A DNA stretch of 64,000 bases from Rhabdophis nuchalis (Eukaryota > Chordata > Lepidosauria > Squamata > Natricidae), in assembly GCA_039707465.1 (NCBI GenBank), contig CM077643.1, positions 378,860,419-378,924,418 on the forward strand, in the 5' to 3' direction. Both the position numbers and the translations under genes were made by a program. Position 1 is the first letter of the stretch, and each line of letters starts with the position of its first letter. The notes under the pieces were generated by a model. It was given only the letters and a program-made list of their open reading frames with translations. It did no database searches and had not been told where the DNA came from. This document shows positions 1 through 12,100 of the stretch, in pieces.

Positions 1-399
1 TCTCAAGTTGAATGTACTGTTAATTAATGTGCCTCTTCTCTGAGGAAGCAAGAATTATGTTCAGGGCAATTAATCAGTAGTAGTCTGGACTGAACATAGT
101 AAATGGTAGGTAGAAAAATTCAAATAACATGATTAATTAAAGTAGGATTGGGGCAGCCTTCTCAATAAATGATGCAGAAAATATTTCGCCTTGAAGCTTG
201 GATAGATAAAAGTACAATTGCCTTCAACTCAACTTTTGATGGAGTGGTGTGGAAATTGTTTGTTTTTAGATAATTTTTGAATGTTTTTCAGTTTTCTCAG
301 TTAGCTTATAAACCTAGATTATTTAGGAGGTCCCCTATCAATTTATTAAGAAGAACCAATTCTGCTTACCTTTTTAGATCTATCAAGACTACTCCAGTT

Positions 400-609
400 C
401 TGCTCTGCCACGCATGCGCATGTTCCTCCTGCTGGCCAGCTGAGCAGGGCACGTGCGAGGGGCTGCGTGTGCATATGTGGGGGTGAGGGTAATGCAGGAA
501 TACCACATACGCAGGGGTGGGGGCATGCAGGGGCCACTCGTGCATTGCATTTTGGGGTTTGGGTATGTGCAATTTGGGCACTCAGTCCGGAAAAGGTTAG
601 CTATCACTG
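400..609. mobile_element. Truncated hAT relic (right end only)
   Basis: The right end GGTTAGCTATCACTG matches the CAGTGATGG family and is preceded by GGGCACTC and GCATTGCATTTTGGGGTT motifs shared with 45270-45427. No left terminus is found. The left limit is approximate. Confidence 0.5.
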
Positions 610-936
610 AGCTAGGGGACTCTACTTATGAGATATTGACAGATATTAAATGTTAGATCATTGCTTTTAATTTCAGACAAATTGGGCTTCATCTATATAA
701 AAGGTTAATTATATGATATAGCCTTCCCCAAAGAAATATAGAATCAAATTATGGTAGATAAACTGGTACAACATAATTCTCTGTATGGAATTGCTTGTGT
801 AATAATTCATATTCAGTCTTTATGATTGGATGTATAACATTTAGTTTTGCTTGTGTATAAAAACAAAACATTTAAATTGACAAAATCAGATATATCTCTG
901 CCCATTTAGCTTCTTGGTTGCTTGACAAATATAATT

Positions 937-1384
937 ACCATATTTTTCGGACTATAAGCCACACCGGAGTATAAGATGCACCAAGATTTTGAAGAGAAAA
1001 ACAAGAAAAAAATAGTTTTTGCCCTGCCCAGCCCACAGGAACACTCTACAGGCCTCCCAGCCCCCCCCCCCTTTCCCACTTTTTGCCCTCTCCAACCCTC
1101 TGCATGCCCTGCTTTGGCGAAAAACGGGTCCGTTTTCACAAAACATCAGGGCCATTTTTGCCCCCCCAAACCTTCCATGCATCTTGTTTTTGCCTTACCC
1201 AGCCCCCAGGAACACTCTGCAGGCCTCGCAAACCCTCTGGACACCCCATTTTTGGCAAAAACAGGATGTGTGGGTCGGGGTTTTGGGAGCAAAAAATGAC
1301 CATATTCGATGTATAAGACACACCGACGTTTCCACCCTCTTTTTTTGGGGGTGGAAGTGCATCTTATACTCCAAAAAGTGTAGT
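937..1384. mobile_element. Inverted-repeat interspersed element (MITE-like)
   Basis: The left end CCATATTTTTCGGACTATAA then GCCACACC is mirrored at the right by GTGCATCTTATACTCCAAAA then AGTG. Inside, the block TGCCCAGCCCACAGGAACAC is repeated at about 1023 and 1197. The superfamily is not assigned. Confidence 0.6.
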
Positions 1385-1642
1385 ATAGCTCTGCAAATTA
1401 CAGAATTCATATTTGTCAAATAGTACTGTGTAATGCAACTATTAATTTATTTTAACTTTTCAGATCAGCATACCGTGGCTACTACAACATAGTCATTGTC
1501 ATCAAAAAAGAGTTTTACACAGACTTCTCAGAAATCACACTTCTGAAATTAGTCAGCAAACTGTGGATAACACATACCATAGTTACTATTACATGTTTAC
1601 CTCCTATGTCTGTGTTTGCTTTGTGTTTCCTCTTATATCTAT

Positions 1643-1700
1643 TATTATAAATAAATAAAATTTATTCATTTATTAAATTTATATGCTGCCTGTCTCACAA
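1643..1700 (-). mobile_element. LINE tail fragment
   Basis: AATAAATAAATAAAATTTAT then TAAATTTATATGCTGCCTGT is the complement of a reptile LINE/SINE terminus with an AAAT tail. A very short relic. Confidence 0.4.
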
Positions 1701-3339
1701 TTAGGTGTCCCTGTGCGGTATTATTCTATCTCAGGAATAGAGCATATAACCAGTAAGGTAAAAAGAGTTGTATGGCTTAGATAGGAGAAAAGATGAGCAG
1801 TAGCCTATGTGCTCTTAAGAGACAGGACAGTTTTGTTCCCTTGTCTTTGGCATTTCCTACATTCATGAAGGAAGAACTCTTCTGAGGTATCATGACTTTA
1901 AGATACGCAAATGTAGATGGTTGAACAATATGCAGTGCTTATGAATCTTTGTAGCACTTTGGCGAAGGCTGTTTAATAAACTTGGATTTAAAGAGCTGCC
2001 TGATCAAGTCTATTGTCAGCCAGATCCATAATTTAAAGTGTATTTGAGTTCTTATTGTAAAAGACTGAAGGTAACAGAATTATTATTTTGACTAATACAG
2101 ATTTGCAGTGGTACTGAACTATTGAATTGGTTCCAGTTCCAGAGCTCAGTGCCATTGCAAATCAGAACCATGTGCTGTTTTTCAATGATATGTCTTTAAT
2201 CTGAAATCAAAGACACATTACAGTAGCAAAGTAGCATACCAATAAACACTTAAGACCTATATTTACTCTTGCAACAATTGGAGGTCACTATTTCCATCTT
2301 AGGGTGAAATGAGGCCATATGAGAAATTAGTAAAAGAAACGCCAACTAAATTCATCTATTTTGATGTCAATGTCTCCGACTTGTGTAGGGAAGGGAGAGA
2401 TGTGCAAAACAATTTGAGGGTAAAATATTTCAACCCCCGAAAGAAAAATGATAGAGAAAGAAAGGTAAAATACAATCCCAAATGTCCTATTTAAAGTTGG
2501 AATTTGCTATCCTAATCTTATTACAAATCATTCAACCTTGCAATACAATATTTTACATCTGGAACATTTGAATTTCATCATATTTTATATACTTCTAATT
2601 ATTTGCTGATATTAAGAACGGGGTCCTATAACATATTGTATATGTTCTGTCTTCAAGAGCCAGTCACTTTTGGAAATTTCTGATATTTCAAAATACAGCA
2701 GCAAAAATCCTTTGCCATCATTGCTTCTATAGATTTATGCAGACTTCTAATTTTGTCCCTTTTCCTGAGTGACTTTCTTTTTGGCTCTTGACATAGTTCA
2801 AAATATTGATGCATTTAAAGTTCAAAATTATCTAGCCAAGTTGGCCTGAAAGACAATTAATTTTGATGTGAATCTATCCAAACACTTGTATTGTCTGGTC
2901 TCTAATTTTCTCTCTGGTAGGAGAAGTGAACTGTGCCTGAAAGGTCTCCTGATAATGACCCCTTGGTTTCTTCTTTCTTGTAAGTTTGAAAAAGAAACCC
3001 CTGCTCTATGGAATCCATTCATTAAATAGAGAAACCTTAAAAAAAGATTAATTTAATGAAAGGCAGTGAAGTACTGCTATAGATTAGCACTTCTCCCAAA
3101 ATGTGTTTTCAAGTATACATGGCCATATTATATATTCTAGAATAGTCTTTTTTAATCAGCTGCTCTCCAGCATATAACATATATAATTCCCTGTCCAAGA
3201 ATGTTTGCTTTTGAAATAGAGGCTGCTCCTGTTTCTGGGATGACTAGTCTAGCTGCAACTCCAGTCACAAGCTCCTCTTTTACCCCCAAGCCCCTTGGGT
3301 ACTCATGAGGAAAGTAGGAATAGTAGAGGGGAATCAATT
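1701..3339. other. Intron sequence, nothing recognised
   Basis: AT-rich sequence without a long open frame, repeat or RNA signal I can name. Short frames here (for example near 2309 and 2828) lack any family resemblance. Confidence 0.5.
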
Positions 3340-3763
3340 CTTAAAAAAATCTAGAAAGAGTGTAGAGAAGAGTAACAAAGATGATTACTGCTCTGGAGGC
3401 TAAAATATATGTATTTCTAGTCTAACGAAAAGAAAGATTAGGGATAACATAGCAGTTTTCCAATATTTGATCAGCTGTCACAGAGAAGACAAAGCACTGA
3501 GGGCAAGATAAAAAATAACCCATGGAAACTTATGAAAGAGAGATCCCACCTAAAACTAAGGAGAAATTTCCTAACCATGAGAACAATTAATCAGTGGACT
3601 AGCTTCCTTAAGAAGTTGTACGTGCTCCATCACTGAAGCTTTTATGAAGAGATTGGACAGCCATTTTTCTGGAATGTTATAGGTCTTTGGCTTGGGCAGG
3701 GTTTAGACTAGAAGACCTCCAAGGTCCCTTCCAACTCCGTTCTCTGTATTCTGTAAATAAAAA
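3340..3763 (+). mobile_element. CR1 LINE 3' untranslated end
   Basis: This long stretch follows the classic CR1 3' region. Blocks include AACAAAGATGATTACTGCTC, ACTAAGGAGAAATTTCCTAA, AATTAATCAGTGGACTAGCT, AAGAGATTGGACAGCC and ACTAGAAGACCTCCAAGGTC, ending near TATTCTGTAAATAAA. About 420 bp of the 3' end remains with no coding part. Confidence 0.8.
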
Positions 3764-4329
3764 TCTGGCTATTTCATTTCCTGAAAGGCTTGGTCCCTTA
3801 CGAACGTGAAAGGAATTCTTCAGTTTGCAAACGATTAATATTTTGTATTGTATGATATTGACTTTTCCCCCCTATATTTTGTCCTGAGACCGTGAAATGA
3901 TGGAAGTATTTTTAAAATGTTTGGTCTTCCTAAGTGATGGTAGAAGAGACAAACAGTACAAGCAGAAATGGAAATAGCAAAAATATTTTAGCATTTTCAA
4001 ATCTAAATAAAATGTTCCCAACCACCCATATGCAGTCTTCCCCTCCCTCCCCCAGTTTTCCCTTCTTTATTTAGAATAAAGCAGGTGCCAGAGCTCCATA
4101 ACTGGATTTTCCATGCATGACTGATTTTAGTACATATTATCAAAATTTGAATGTTTGGACTGTTATGGATTGTCATTAAATTCAATCTGCCTTGATGGAA
4201 CTTGGAGTTCTGCCGTAGCAGCTATGTGCCTGATTATGAGAGGGATCAAGTTGCCAGGCATGAGGACTAAAGACTTTTTGTTGTTGTCTTATACTTGTGG
4301 AACTGTTTTCCACTTGAAATACTATACAG

Positions 4330-4443
4330 CAGGGGTCTCCAACCTTTGCAACTTTAAGTCTGAAGGACTTCAGCTTTGCTGGCTGGAGAAGTCTGGGAGC
4401 TAAAGTCCTTCAGACTTAAAGTTGCAAAGGTTGGAGACCCCTG
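4330..4443. mobile_element. Foldback hAT MITE
   Basis: An almost perfect palindrome begins CAGGGGTCTCCAACC and ends in its complement, with arms of about 50 bases that include AACTTTAAGTCTGAAGGACT. The flanks CTATACAG and CTGTACAT match at 6 of 8. The arms match those of the element at 62836-62956. Confidence 0.9.
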
Positions 4444-4451
4444 CTGTACAT

Positions 4452-6090
4452 CACACATTCTCTTTGAAGGTGTTCACAAATGGGGTTTAGAGGCCTTTCT
4501 TGTTTTTTGAATTATTAAATTTTAGGTTGCTTTGTATATATTTCTACTATGATTTCTACCTATGATTTTATTTTTCTGATAGTGTGACTATTGTGAACAT
4601 AGATATGGAAAGCTGTTGCCGAAGATGTTAAGAGGCTGTCTATACGTAATAAATAAAGCTGTGCCTCTTTGGAATAAGTTATCACAGTAATATGCAACTT
4701 TCATTCCCCGCATGTTCTCTGGACTCGCTTTTGTGGACTTTAGATCTGCTGCAAATTGGTTGCATTGCTTTTTCAGTGATGGATATCAGAGAAATAAATA
4801 TCAAAATACACCTAGAGCTTTTTTTCTTTTCTTTTCCTCTTAAAAAAGCACACCTTTGAAAGTCCTCAGAATTGCATGCCATTAAAGTTTTCCAGAATCT
4901 GTATTCACTATATTTGAATATTGCTGCTCTTTTTTTTTCATTCCACCATTGCCTGTAAGATAAATAATTAGAATGAAGGAACACTTTCTTGAACTGTACG
5001 GAGACATACACTGTCTGTAACTACCTTCATCATCTTCCTTCTTTCATGCTCTTGATTCTAATTAAAGCTTTGAACAATATTGCCTAATCACAGTAATCTA
5101 GGTCAAGTTCTTTTCAAATCTCTCTCTCTCTCTCTCCAGCTGGTTTACAGGTAAATACGTATACTCCTTACCTGTTTCTGTTGCTACACTGAATTGTTTG
5201 TATAAAAAGAAAGATTCACAATGTATTTCACTTTGCAAAATTGTTTCCATGTGCAAGAATCCCTTCCAGTAATGTCCATGCGATATAATATTGTTTCTGA
5301 TCCATTCACCTTCCCTTGTTCAAAGTAGTAGAAGTCATGTACCCTGGAAAGAAACTTTGCACTGTTCAGTGACTTGCCACAGGTCTTTTAGAAGGTCATA
5401 ATTACTAAATCTATGTCAGAGCCAGATGGAGCTTCTTGTTGTATTTTCAGTAACCTAAAAACGCATGTGTATTAGAAAGAGAAAGACTCTGCAAGTACTG
5501 TTACCTTGGTTTTTGGCTACTTACAGCATGTATGGAGAATATGGGAGCAATTATATACTACTAATTAATTAGAAATGGTGATATTTAGTAGATATAAAGG
5601 ACTGTAAGAAGAAGGTAGGATAATAGAGGTTTTGTTGAAGTTCACTTTGTGGTCCCACACTATTACAATATGCAGTGTAGTATGCCAATAAATTTTCTTT
5701 GGCTTTATTAACGCACTAATATGCTATCTTTCTGCTTGTGTAAGCAGTGCCCTACAATAATTATAACAAAATGGAAATAAAACATGACAAATGATTTTAG
5801 CACTTGTTCAACCAGTACTTTAATGCAATTAAAATTAATTAACAGAAGATAGGTGAAAAAATGCATTTTTGTCATATTTCCAAATACTGAGACATTTGTT
5901 TGGGTGAGTGTGGAGTCAAACCAATTTTATAATGGATTATGTATCAATAGATATATTTCATAGTACAGGTTTATAAGTTTGCCACAATATATGTGAAAAA
6001 ATAAATATATTCATGGATTACAATTTCTGAAATTCTAGTTAATACTGTTACTGCCAAGATTCAGTGCTAGTGTTGCTAAGAGAATTTGAA
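4452..6090. other. Intron sequence, nothing recognised
   Basis: AT-rich sequence with a short (CT)n at about 5123. No gene or named repeat is visible. Confidence 0.5.
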
Positions 6091-6098
6091 CCTTAAAA

Positions 6099-6417
6099 CA
6101 GGGGTCCCCAACCTTTTTTGCACCAGGGACCAGTTTCATTTTAAAGAACATTCTGTGGACCGGCCGGCGTAGAGGAGAAACGGGAGGGAGGGGAACAGGC
6201 GGCGCATGCGCACGCAGTGGGAGGGGGAACAGGTGGCGCATGCGCATGCGGGGGAGTCATCTCACTCGGCTCTCTAGGGCCTCCAACGGCACGAACGGCC
6301 GCGTCTGCACTCTCCCGCATCTGGTGCGTGCTCTGCCCAGGGGGCTGCTCCCTCCTCTCTGGCCCTGCGGCCCGGTTCCTATCAAACCACGGACCGGCAT
6401 CGGGTTGGGGACCCCTG
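6099..6417. mobile_element. hAT element, CAGGGGTCCCCAACC family
   Basis: Termini CAGGGGTCCCCAACC and GGTTGGGGACCCCTG lie between exact 8-bp duplications CCTTAAAA (6091-6098, 6418-6425). The interior is GC-rich with several CGCATGCGC motifs. It is non-autonomous. Confidence 0.92.
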
Positions 6418-6464
6418 CCTTAAAACGTTTGTAGGTTGCTCAAAAGGAAAAATATGTGGTTATT

Positions 6465-8564
6465 TTTTTTTTGAAAAAAAGTTTTATTGGTTTTAACAAT
6501 TTATAACAGGAAAGGGGTAGATAAGGTGTTAGATAATATTTTGGAGCTTCCACATCGGGTTTGATGACCGCCTCCGAGTCTTCATACATATTCCATTTAA
6601 AAAAAATATTAAAAGGAAGGGGTACATACATTTTAAAATCATAAATTTTCATATTATTTTATACATTCAATTACTTTGTACTATTGACATCCGTACAGGA
6701 ATTACCATCATAAAAAAATATATAACAAATTATTTTTGCAATCTGAGCCTCTTTGCTATAGTCTCTTCCTCCTCCCCCCCACAAGCAGGCGGACCCATGG
6801 CCCCTCCCGTTCCCATCTCATCATCATCCAGGATTGAAGAGTGTTTTTTAAGAAAATTATGTGCCTCTTCAACTGTTTTGATTATAACTCTTCCTCCCTC
6901 CCAGAATACCAGCATCCCTTCCGGCATCATCCACTTGAACCACACCCCCTTTTTGAATAATTTTTTTGTTAAGAAGGAATAATTCCTTCTTATATCTCGT
7001 ATTCTCTTTGGGATCTGCTTCAATATGGCCACCTCGTTTTGCTGATACATCAAAGGGCCCCCTCTTTGTGCTCTCAGTATCTCATCCCTCGTTGACCTTC
7101 TTATAAATTTAATATGTATCTCTTTGGGTACCTCATTTATTCTGGCAAATGCTGAATTCTATAAATCAAATCAGTGTCCCCCCCAAATAAATTCCTTATC
7201 TTTCTTAATATAATCCGCTAACATAGTAGCCATCAGCTCTCTTAAATTCTCATTCGGTAATTCTGGAACATCCTGAAATCTTAAAAAGAAAGACATACGT
7301 TCAAAATCAATTTTAGACATTTGACCAGTAATATCTGTAAGTTCTTTCTTAAAGTCTTTTATCTCTTCCTTCATCTCAACTGCCCCCCCCCCTTCCAGCC
7401 CCACAATTTTTTGTTTATTATTCGTTATTTCTTTTTGCGCCTCCAATAATTCCAATCTTGTGCTTAAATTGTCTTTCCGGATTTGTTGCATTTCATTCAT
7501 TATTCTTTGAAACATCTCCTCTACGTTTAATGGCTGAGGGCTTGGTGACTTTGGATCCTCTACTTCTGCTTCCTTCTGTTACAAAGCTGAAATCTTTGGT
7601 TGTGAGGATGGGCTGGGTTTTGTAGATGCTGGAGCAGAGCTTGGTTTCCCAGATGGGTGTTTCCTCGATGCCATAATTAAAATTTTAAGTGTTGGTGCGT
7701 AGAGAAGAAAGAAAGAAAAAAAATGGCGCTGTTGGGCGGGCGGTCTGTGAAGTCCGAGACAAAAGCAGCTGTAGTTCAAATTAAGTTTACAACGTCCGGA
7801 GAGAAAAAGGAAAAAAGGAAAAAACTTTCCAAACAAAAGCAGAAGGTTTCACAAAGGGAGAGAGTACCGAAAGACACCAGAGCAGGTCCTTTTCTTATAT
7901 ATTTTGAAATTAGCCTAATTTTGTTGAAATAGAGGAATGCTTATTTTCAAAAAAGAAAAATTCCATCCTGGGAACAAAGAGAACGCCATCTTTCCGCCTT
8001 GCCGGCAGGGTGGACAAAACAAAAGTGAAAACAATCAATTTAAAATGTAGCAAGGCTCAGGATACATTGTCTAACAGCAATCCCTTAGTTAACAAGAAAC
8101 TTCCTTTTTCAATAAATCCGACGGAAGTCACTTTCACTCTCTCCGCATCGCGGGACTCTTTATCCAATGCCGCTTTATTTCCAGGGGGGTTGTTTCCAAC
8201 TCCCCCCTATCTTCTCTTTTCATCAAATGAATGCAAAAAAATCCGAATAAGACACATACCATTTTTCTAATCCGGAGCCTCGGCGCAGCCATTCAGCCCC
8301 GGAGTTTCAGCTCCTTTTAAAATCCTCCATGTTCCAGCTCCTTCGGCGAAAGGGAAGCTCCCCCCGTGAAAGTTCCCCAGCCCCTAGGGCGAGGCGAGAG
8401 TAGCCCCCCCGACTGCCGTCTAGATGGGGGCCCTCACCGCAAGCCGCCCGTGCAGAGGGGGGATTATGCCCATCCCCCCCGCACCCGAAGGCGCGGCTGA
8501 GGCAACACAGCGGCGTACGTGTGGGATCCACGTCCGTCCGCGTCCGAAGCCGGAAACGATCTCG
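6465..8564 (-). mobile_element. Full-length L1-like element with ORF1 only (no ORF2)
   Basis: The element is flanked by near-identical 17-bp duplications, 6448-6464 and 8565-8581, differing only at one G/A. On the minus strand it starts with a GC-rich leader (about 8564-7680), continues with a degenerate ORF1, and ends in a 3' region with AATAAA near the end and a poly-A tail (T run at 6466 on the plus strand). The intact duplication and tail show that the whole 2.1 kb was inserted as one unit. There is no reverse transcriptase, so it must have used another element's enzyme, like mammalian HAL1 elements. Confidence 0.85.
6731..7674 (-). pseudogene. L1-type ORF1 (RNA-binding chaperone), inactivated by stops
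   Basis: The frame opens at ATG 7674-7672 (MASRKHPSGKPSSAP) and stays in one frame to about 6731, with roughly three or four in-frame stops (near 7580, 7170 and just after) and no frameshift. In order it shows a Ser/Pro/Lys-rich N-terminus, a coiled-coil-like stretch (QRIMNEMQQIRKDNLSTRLE onward), an RRM-like block (ERMSFFLRFQDVPE) and a C-terminal block (EVPKEIHIKFIRRSTRDEIL). This is the order of L1 ORF1 proteins, which bind element RNA as trimers. Length is about 315 codons. Confidence 0.75.
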
Positions 8565-9193
8565 AAAAATATATGGTTATTGAATGGTTGTATACAGGGG
8601 TGGAATTGAACAACCGGTTCTCTGCCTGGCTGCTGGTGGGGCATGGCCTACTCGGCCTCCTGCACCACGGCTGGGAGAAGTGTAATTTTCATTCTCCTCA
8701 GGCTCTGGAGGGTTTTCTCAAGCCTCTGGGAGTGCGTAAACAACCTGTTCTCAGGTGTACTGCTACGAATGTCCATTCAATGGGTTAACATCAGCTCCGC
8801 TGCCCTCGACTGAATTGAATTTGTTTAAACACGCCTTCCTCCCCATCATCCTCCAGTTCTTTCAATTCAGTCCAAGCCCTAAGACGGATTTTCAGGCAGC
8901 TTAGCTAAATATTAATTCCTTCTAAAGATTTTACTGCCTGTTTTCTGTTGATTCCTTCCTTCCCTTGTATAGTTTAAGTTAGTTGAGTTTAAGTTTGTTA
9001 TTTTTATTTTCCTCATCTACCGGCCGGGAGGCATTACCTCGCCCAGGGGGGGGCCAGACGCTCCCGGGAGCGGCGCGCCTCTTCAAATTCCGCGAGGGGG
9101 AAAGTGAAGTAGCCTCGGGGAACGTCGTCTTTTCCCCTCCTCTTCACCGGCGGGCCTGTCCTTAACGGCGGTCCGCCGGCTGCGGAATCTTCG

Positions 9194-12100
9194 TTGGAGC
9201 CTCGCCGCCCAGGAACAGCAGGTCGGTTCGCCACGATCGCGCCGCGTGGAGCGCGCTGGGTGCCGCCATTTTGGGTCGCGCCGCCCAGCCTATCAGGGTG
9301 CGGGATTTTCCCGCCGGCGCCGAGAAGCTGCGGATTTTGCCGCATTCTCTCCCCAGCTGCAGCGGCGAGTGGTAGCTTGTGCAGCGGCTCCCCAGGGCTA
9401 GTGCGGGCCTCTCGTTGCTGGTCCTCCAGGCTGTTTAACTTGTGGGCTCAGTGTAAACGCCTCCTCCGGCTCCTTTCTCCAGCGCTTCCCTCCAGCTTTC
9501 CTGCGTTGGCAAGTGTTCCCTTCCACCTCTCCCGTGGTTTTCCCTGCTCCAGTCTCATGGCCACCAGGGCTGAAGATGCCATTACAGTTCTCCCCGATCA
9601 GTGGGCCCCAGCTTGGGAGGACAGGCCCCTGGTTAGAAAGGCGGGGAGGGCGGCCCGTGAGGCGATCAGAGACATCAGCAGGGGGCCCTATGCTAGGAGA
9701 GATGACTTGACTCAGGAGAGGGTGGAGGCCAGATGCCAGAAGGCCTTAGAGCGCCAATTCGATAAGGCGCAGAGGCAAGTTGTGGCTGTGGCCCAGGTCC
9801 ATCGGGCCCAGTCGCCGGTGTTGGAGGGTAGGGGCCGCTCCACCCAGCTTCAGGCCCATTTTCAGAACAGGGAGGATCGGGAGATATCTCTTGATAGATC
9901 TTCCTTAGCCTCCAGATCTATTTCTCCCTCCATAGGTGGAGGCACGGATCTTTTCGAATGTAACATGGAGGAGGACCAGAGGTCCTCAGTTTCTGCCCCA
10001 CCCATCCTTTCCGAGGTTCCCCCAGCACCATCCTTGGAGTCAGGGGGGAGGCCGGTGGAAGACCAGGGCCCGTCTCTCTCGGCTGAGATGAGACAGATTA
10101 TCAATTCCGCAATCTCGCAGGGCATTGCCCAGGGGCTGAAGGAGTGTGACATGGGGGCCGCGCAGGAACAGGAGCCTAGGCCCCGTCGCACCAGATCAGC
10201 TTCTCCTCGCCCTTCAGTGGTTAGTGCAGAGTCGGTTTCGGAGGTTGATGACCTAGCGGAACCTGAATTGTCAGATGATGAGGGTGTGGCACCGGATAAG
10301 CCTGCCTTTTCCGGCCTGTTCCAGCCTTCGTACTTTAAATCCATACTTCACAAGGCTAAAGTCATCACTCACATGAATGTGGCTTCTGCACCTGCCCTGC
10401 AAACGTCTGAACCCCCTACTGTCACGGATCCCGAGGATCCTAGTGGGGGCCTCTTTGATGAGTCAGAGCAGCCTCAGGATCTGGTCCCTGCCCCCAAATT
10501 GTTCCAAAATGTGATCCAACGCCAATGGGTACAGCCTGCCACCTGGAATACCCCGGGGGCTAATGATAAGAAGCTGTATGCAGTTGCCCCTGACATGGAG
10601 GAGTTGCTGAAACTCCCGGAGGTTGACCCACCTATTGCGGCATTAACCTCAAATTCCATCCTTCCACCTGACCTACTGGACGGCCTTAAGGCCGAGGACA
10701 AGCGGGCGGAGCGGGCCTGCCACAAGGCCCACCAAGCTGCTGCCTGGGCCATCAAGGCTTCTACCTCGGCCTCCTTTTTTGGTAGGGCCTCCATTGCCTG
10801 GCTTCGTCAGCTCCTTAAGAAGGTGCCCCAGGGAGATGCTAGACAGCGCCAAGACATTAATAAAATCATGTTGGCGATGGAGCACACCGCGGACGCTTCC
10901 CTGAACGCGGCAAAGTTTGCTTCCAGAGCCATGGCGGCCAACGTTACATCTCGCCGCCTCTTGTGGCTCCGACATTGGAATGCCGACATGCGGTCCAAAT
11001 GGAAGCTTGCTTTGGCTCCCTTTAAGGGAACGAAATTGTTTGGGGAGGCCTTGGATTCGGTGTTAGTTGAGAATAAGGATAAGAAAAAGGTCATGCCGTC
11101 AGTGTCTCGCAAAACGGACCGCAGGCCTTTCTCCTTCCGTCGCCAAAATTCCAAGCCAGCTGAGACACCATCCTCTTCTGCTCCCCCTCCTCCGGCTTAC
11201 CAGAGGGGCTACAATTGGGGCACTGATCATCCTCAGAACAGACAGTCCTTCAGAGACAGGAACCGGTATCAGCCCTATGCCAAACGTCCCTTTCGAGGAC
11301 ATCACATGGTCGCTCCGATAGGGGGCCGACTCCAACTGTTTGCAGACCGCTGGGAGGCGACCACGTCAGATGCGTGGGTCCTGCAAACGGTTCCACTCGG
11401 TCTCACCTTAGAGTTCATTTCGCCCCCTCCCCGTCGGTTTGTTTGCTGTCCCATCCCCAGATGCCCATCCAAACGGGGGCTCATGGAGAAGGAGATCCGG
11501 CACCTTCTAGACATCAGGGCAATAGAGTCAGTCCCCAAGGGTCGGGAGGGGACGGGGTTCTATTCCATCTTGTTCCTCGTCCCCAAGAGCACGGGAGGGG
11601 TCAGAGCCATCTTAGATTTAAAGGCCCTAAACTACCACATAGCCTACAAAAAATTCAAAATGCAGTCCCTGCAATCCATCCTGGGCTGCCTTCGGCCCGG
11701 AGACCTGATGTCGTCCATCGACCTGAAGGAGGCCTACCTTCATGTGCCCATTCGTCTCGCCCACCGACGATTCCTACGCTTCACCTACGCAGGCCGCCAC
11801 TACCAGTATCGCGCACTGCCCTTCGGCCTGTCATCCGCCCCGAGGGTCTTTACCAAATTGCTGGCAGCGGTCGTAGCCGACCTCAGAAGGCGGCCAATCA
11901 GACTTCAAAGTTATCTGGACGACATCTTGCTTCAAGCCTCGTCGCGACGACAGGCTCTACAAGAACTTCAAATCACTCTGGACTCTCTCCACTACCACGG
12001 GTTCACAGTCAACACTGATAAGAGTCACCTCTCTCCCGCACCTCGAGTGTTGCACCTGGGGGCAGTGATCGACACCTCATCTTGCCTCGTTTCCCTCTCC

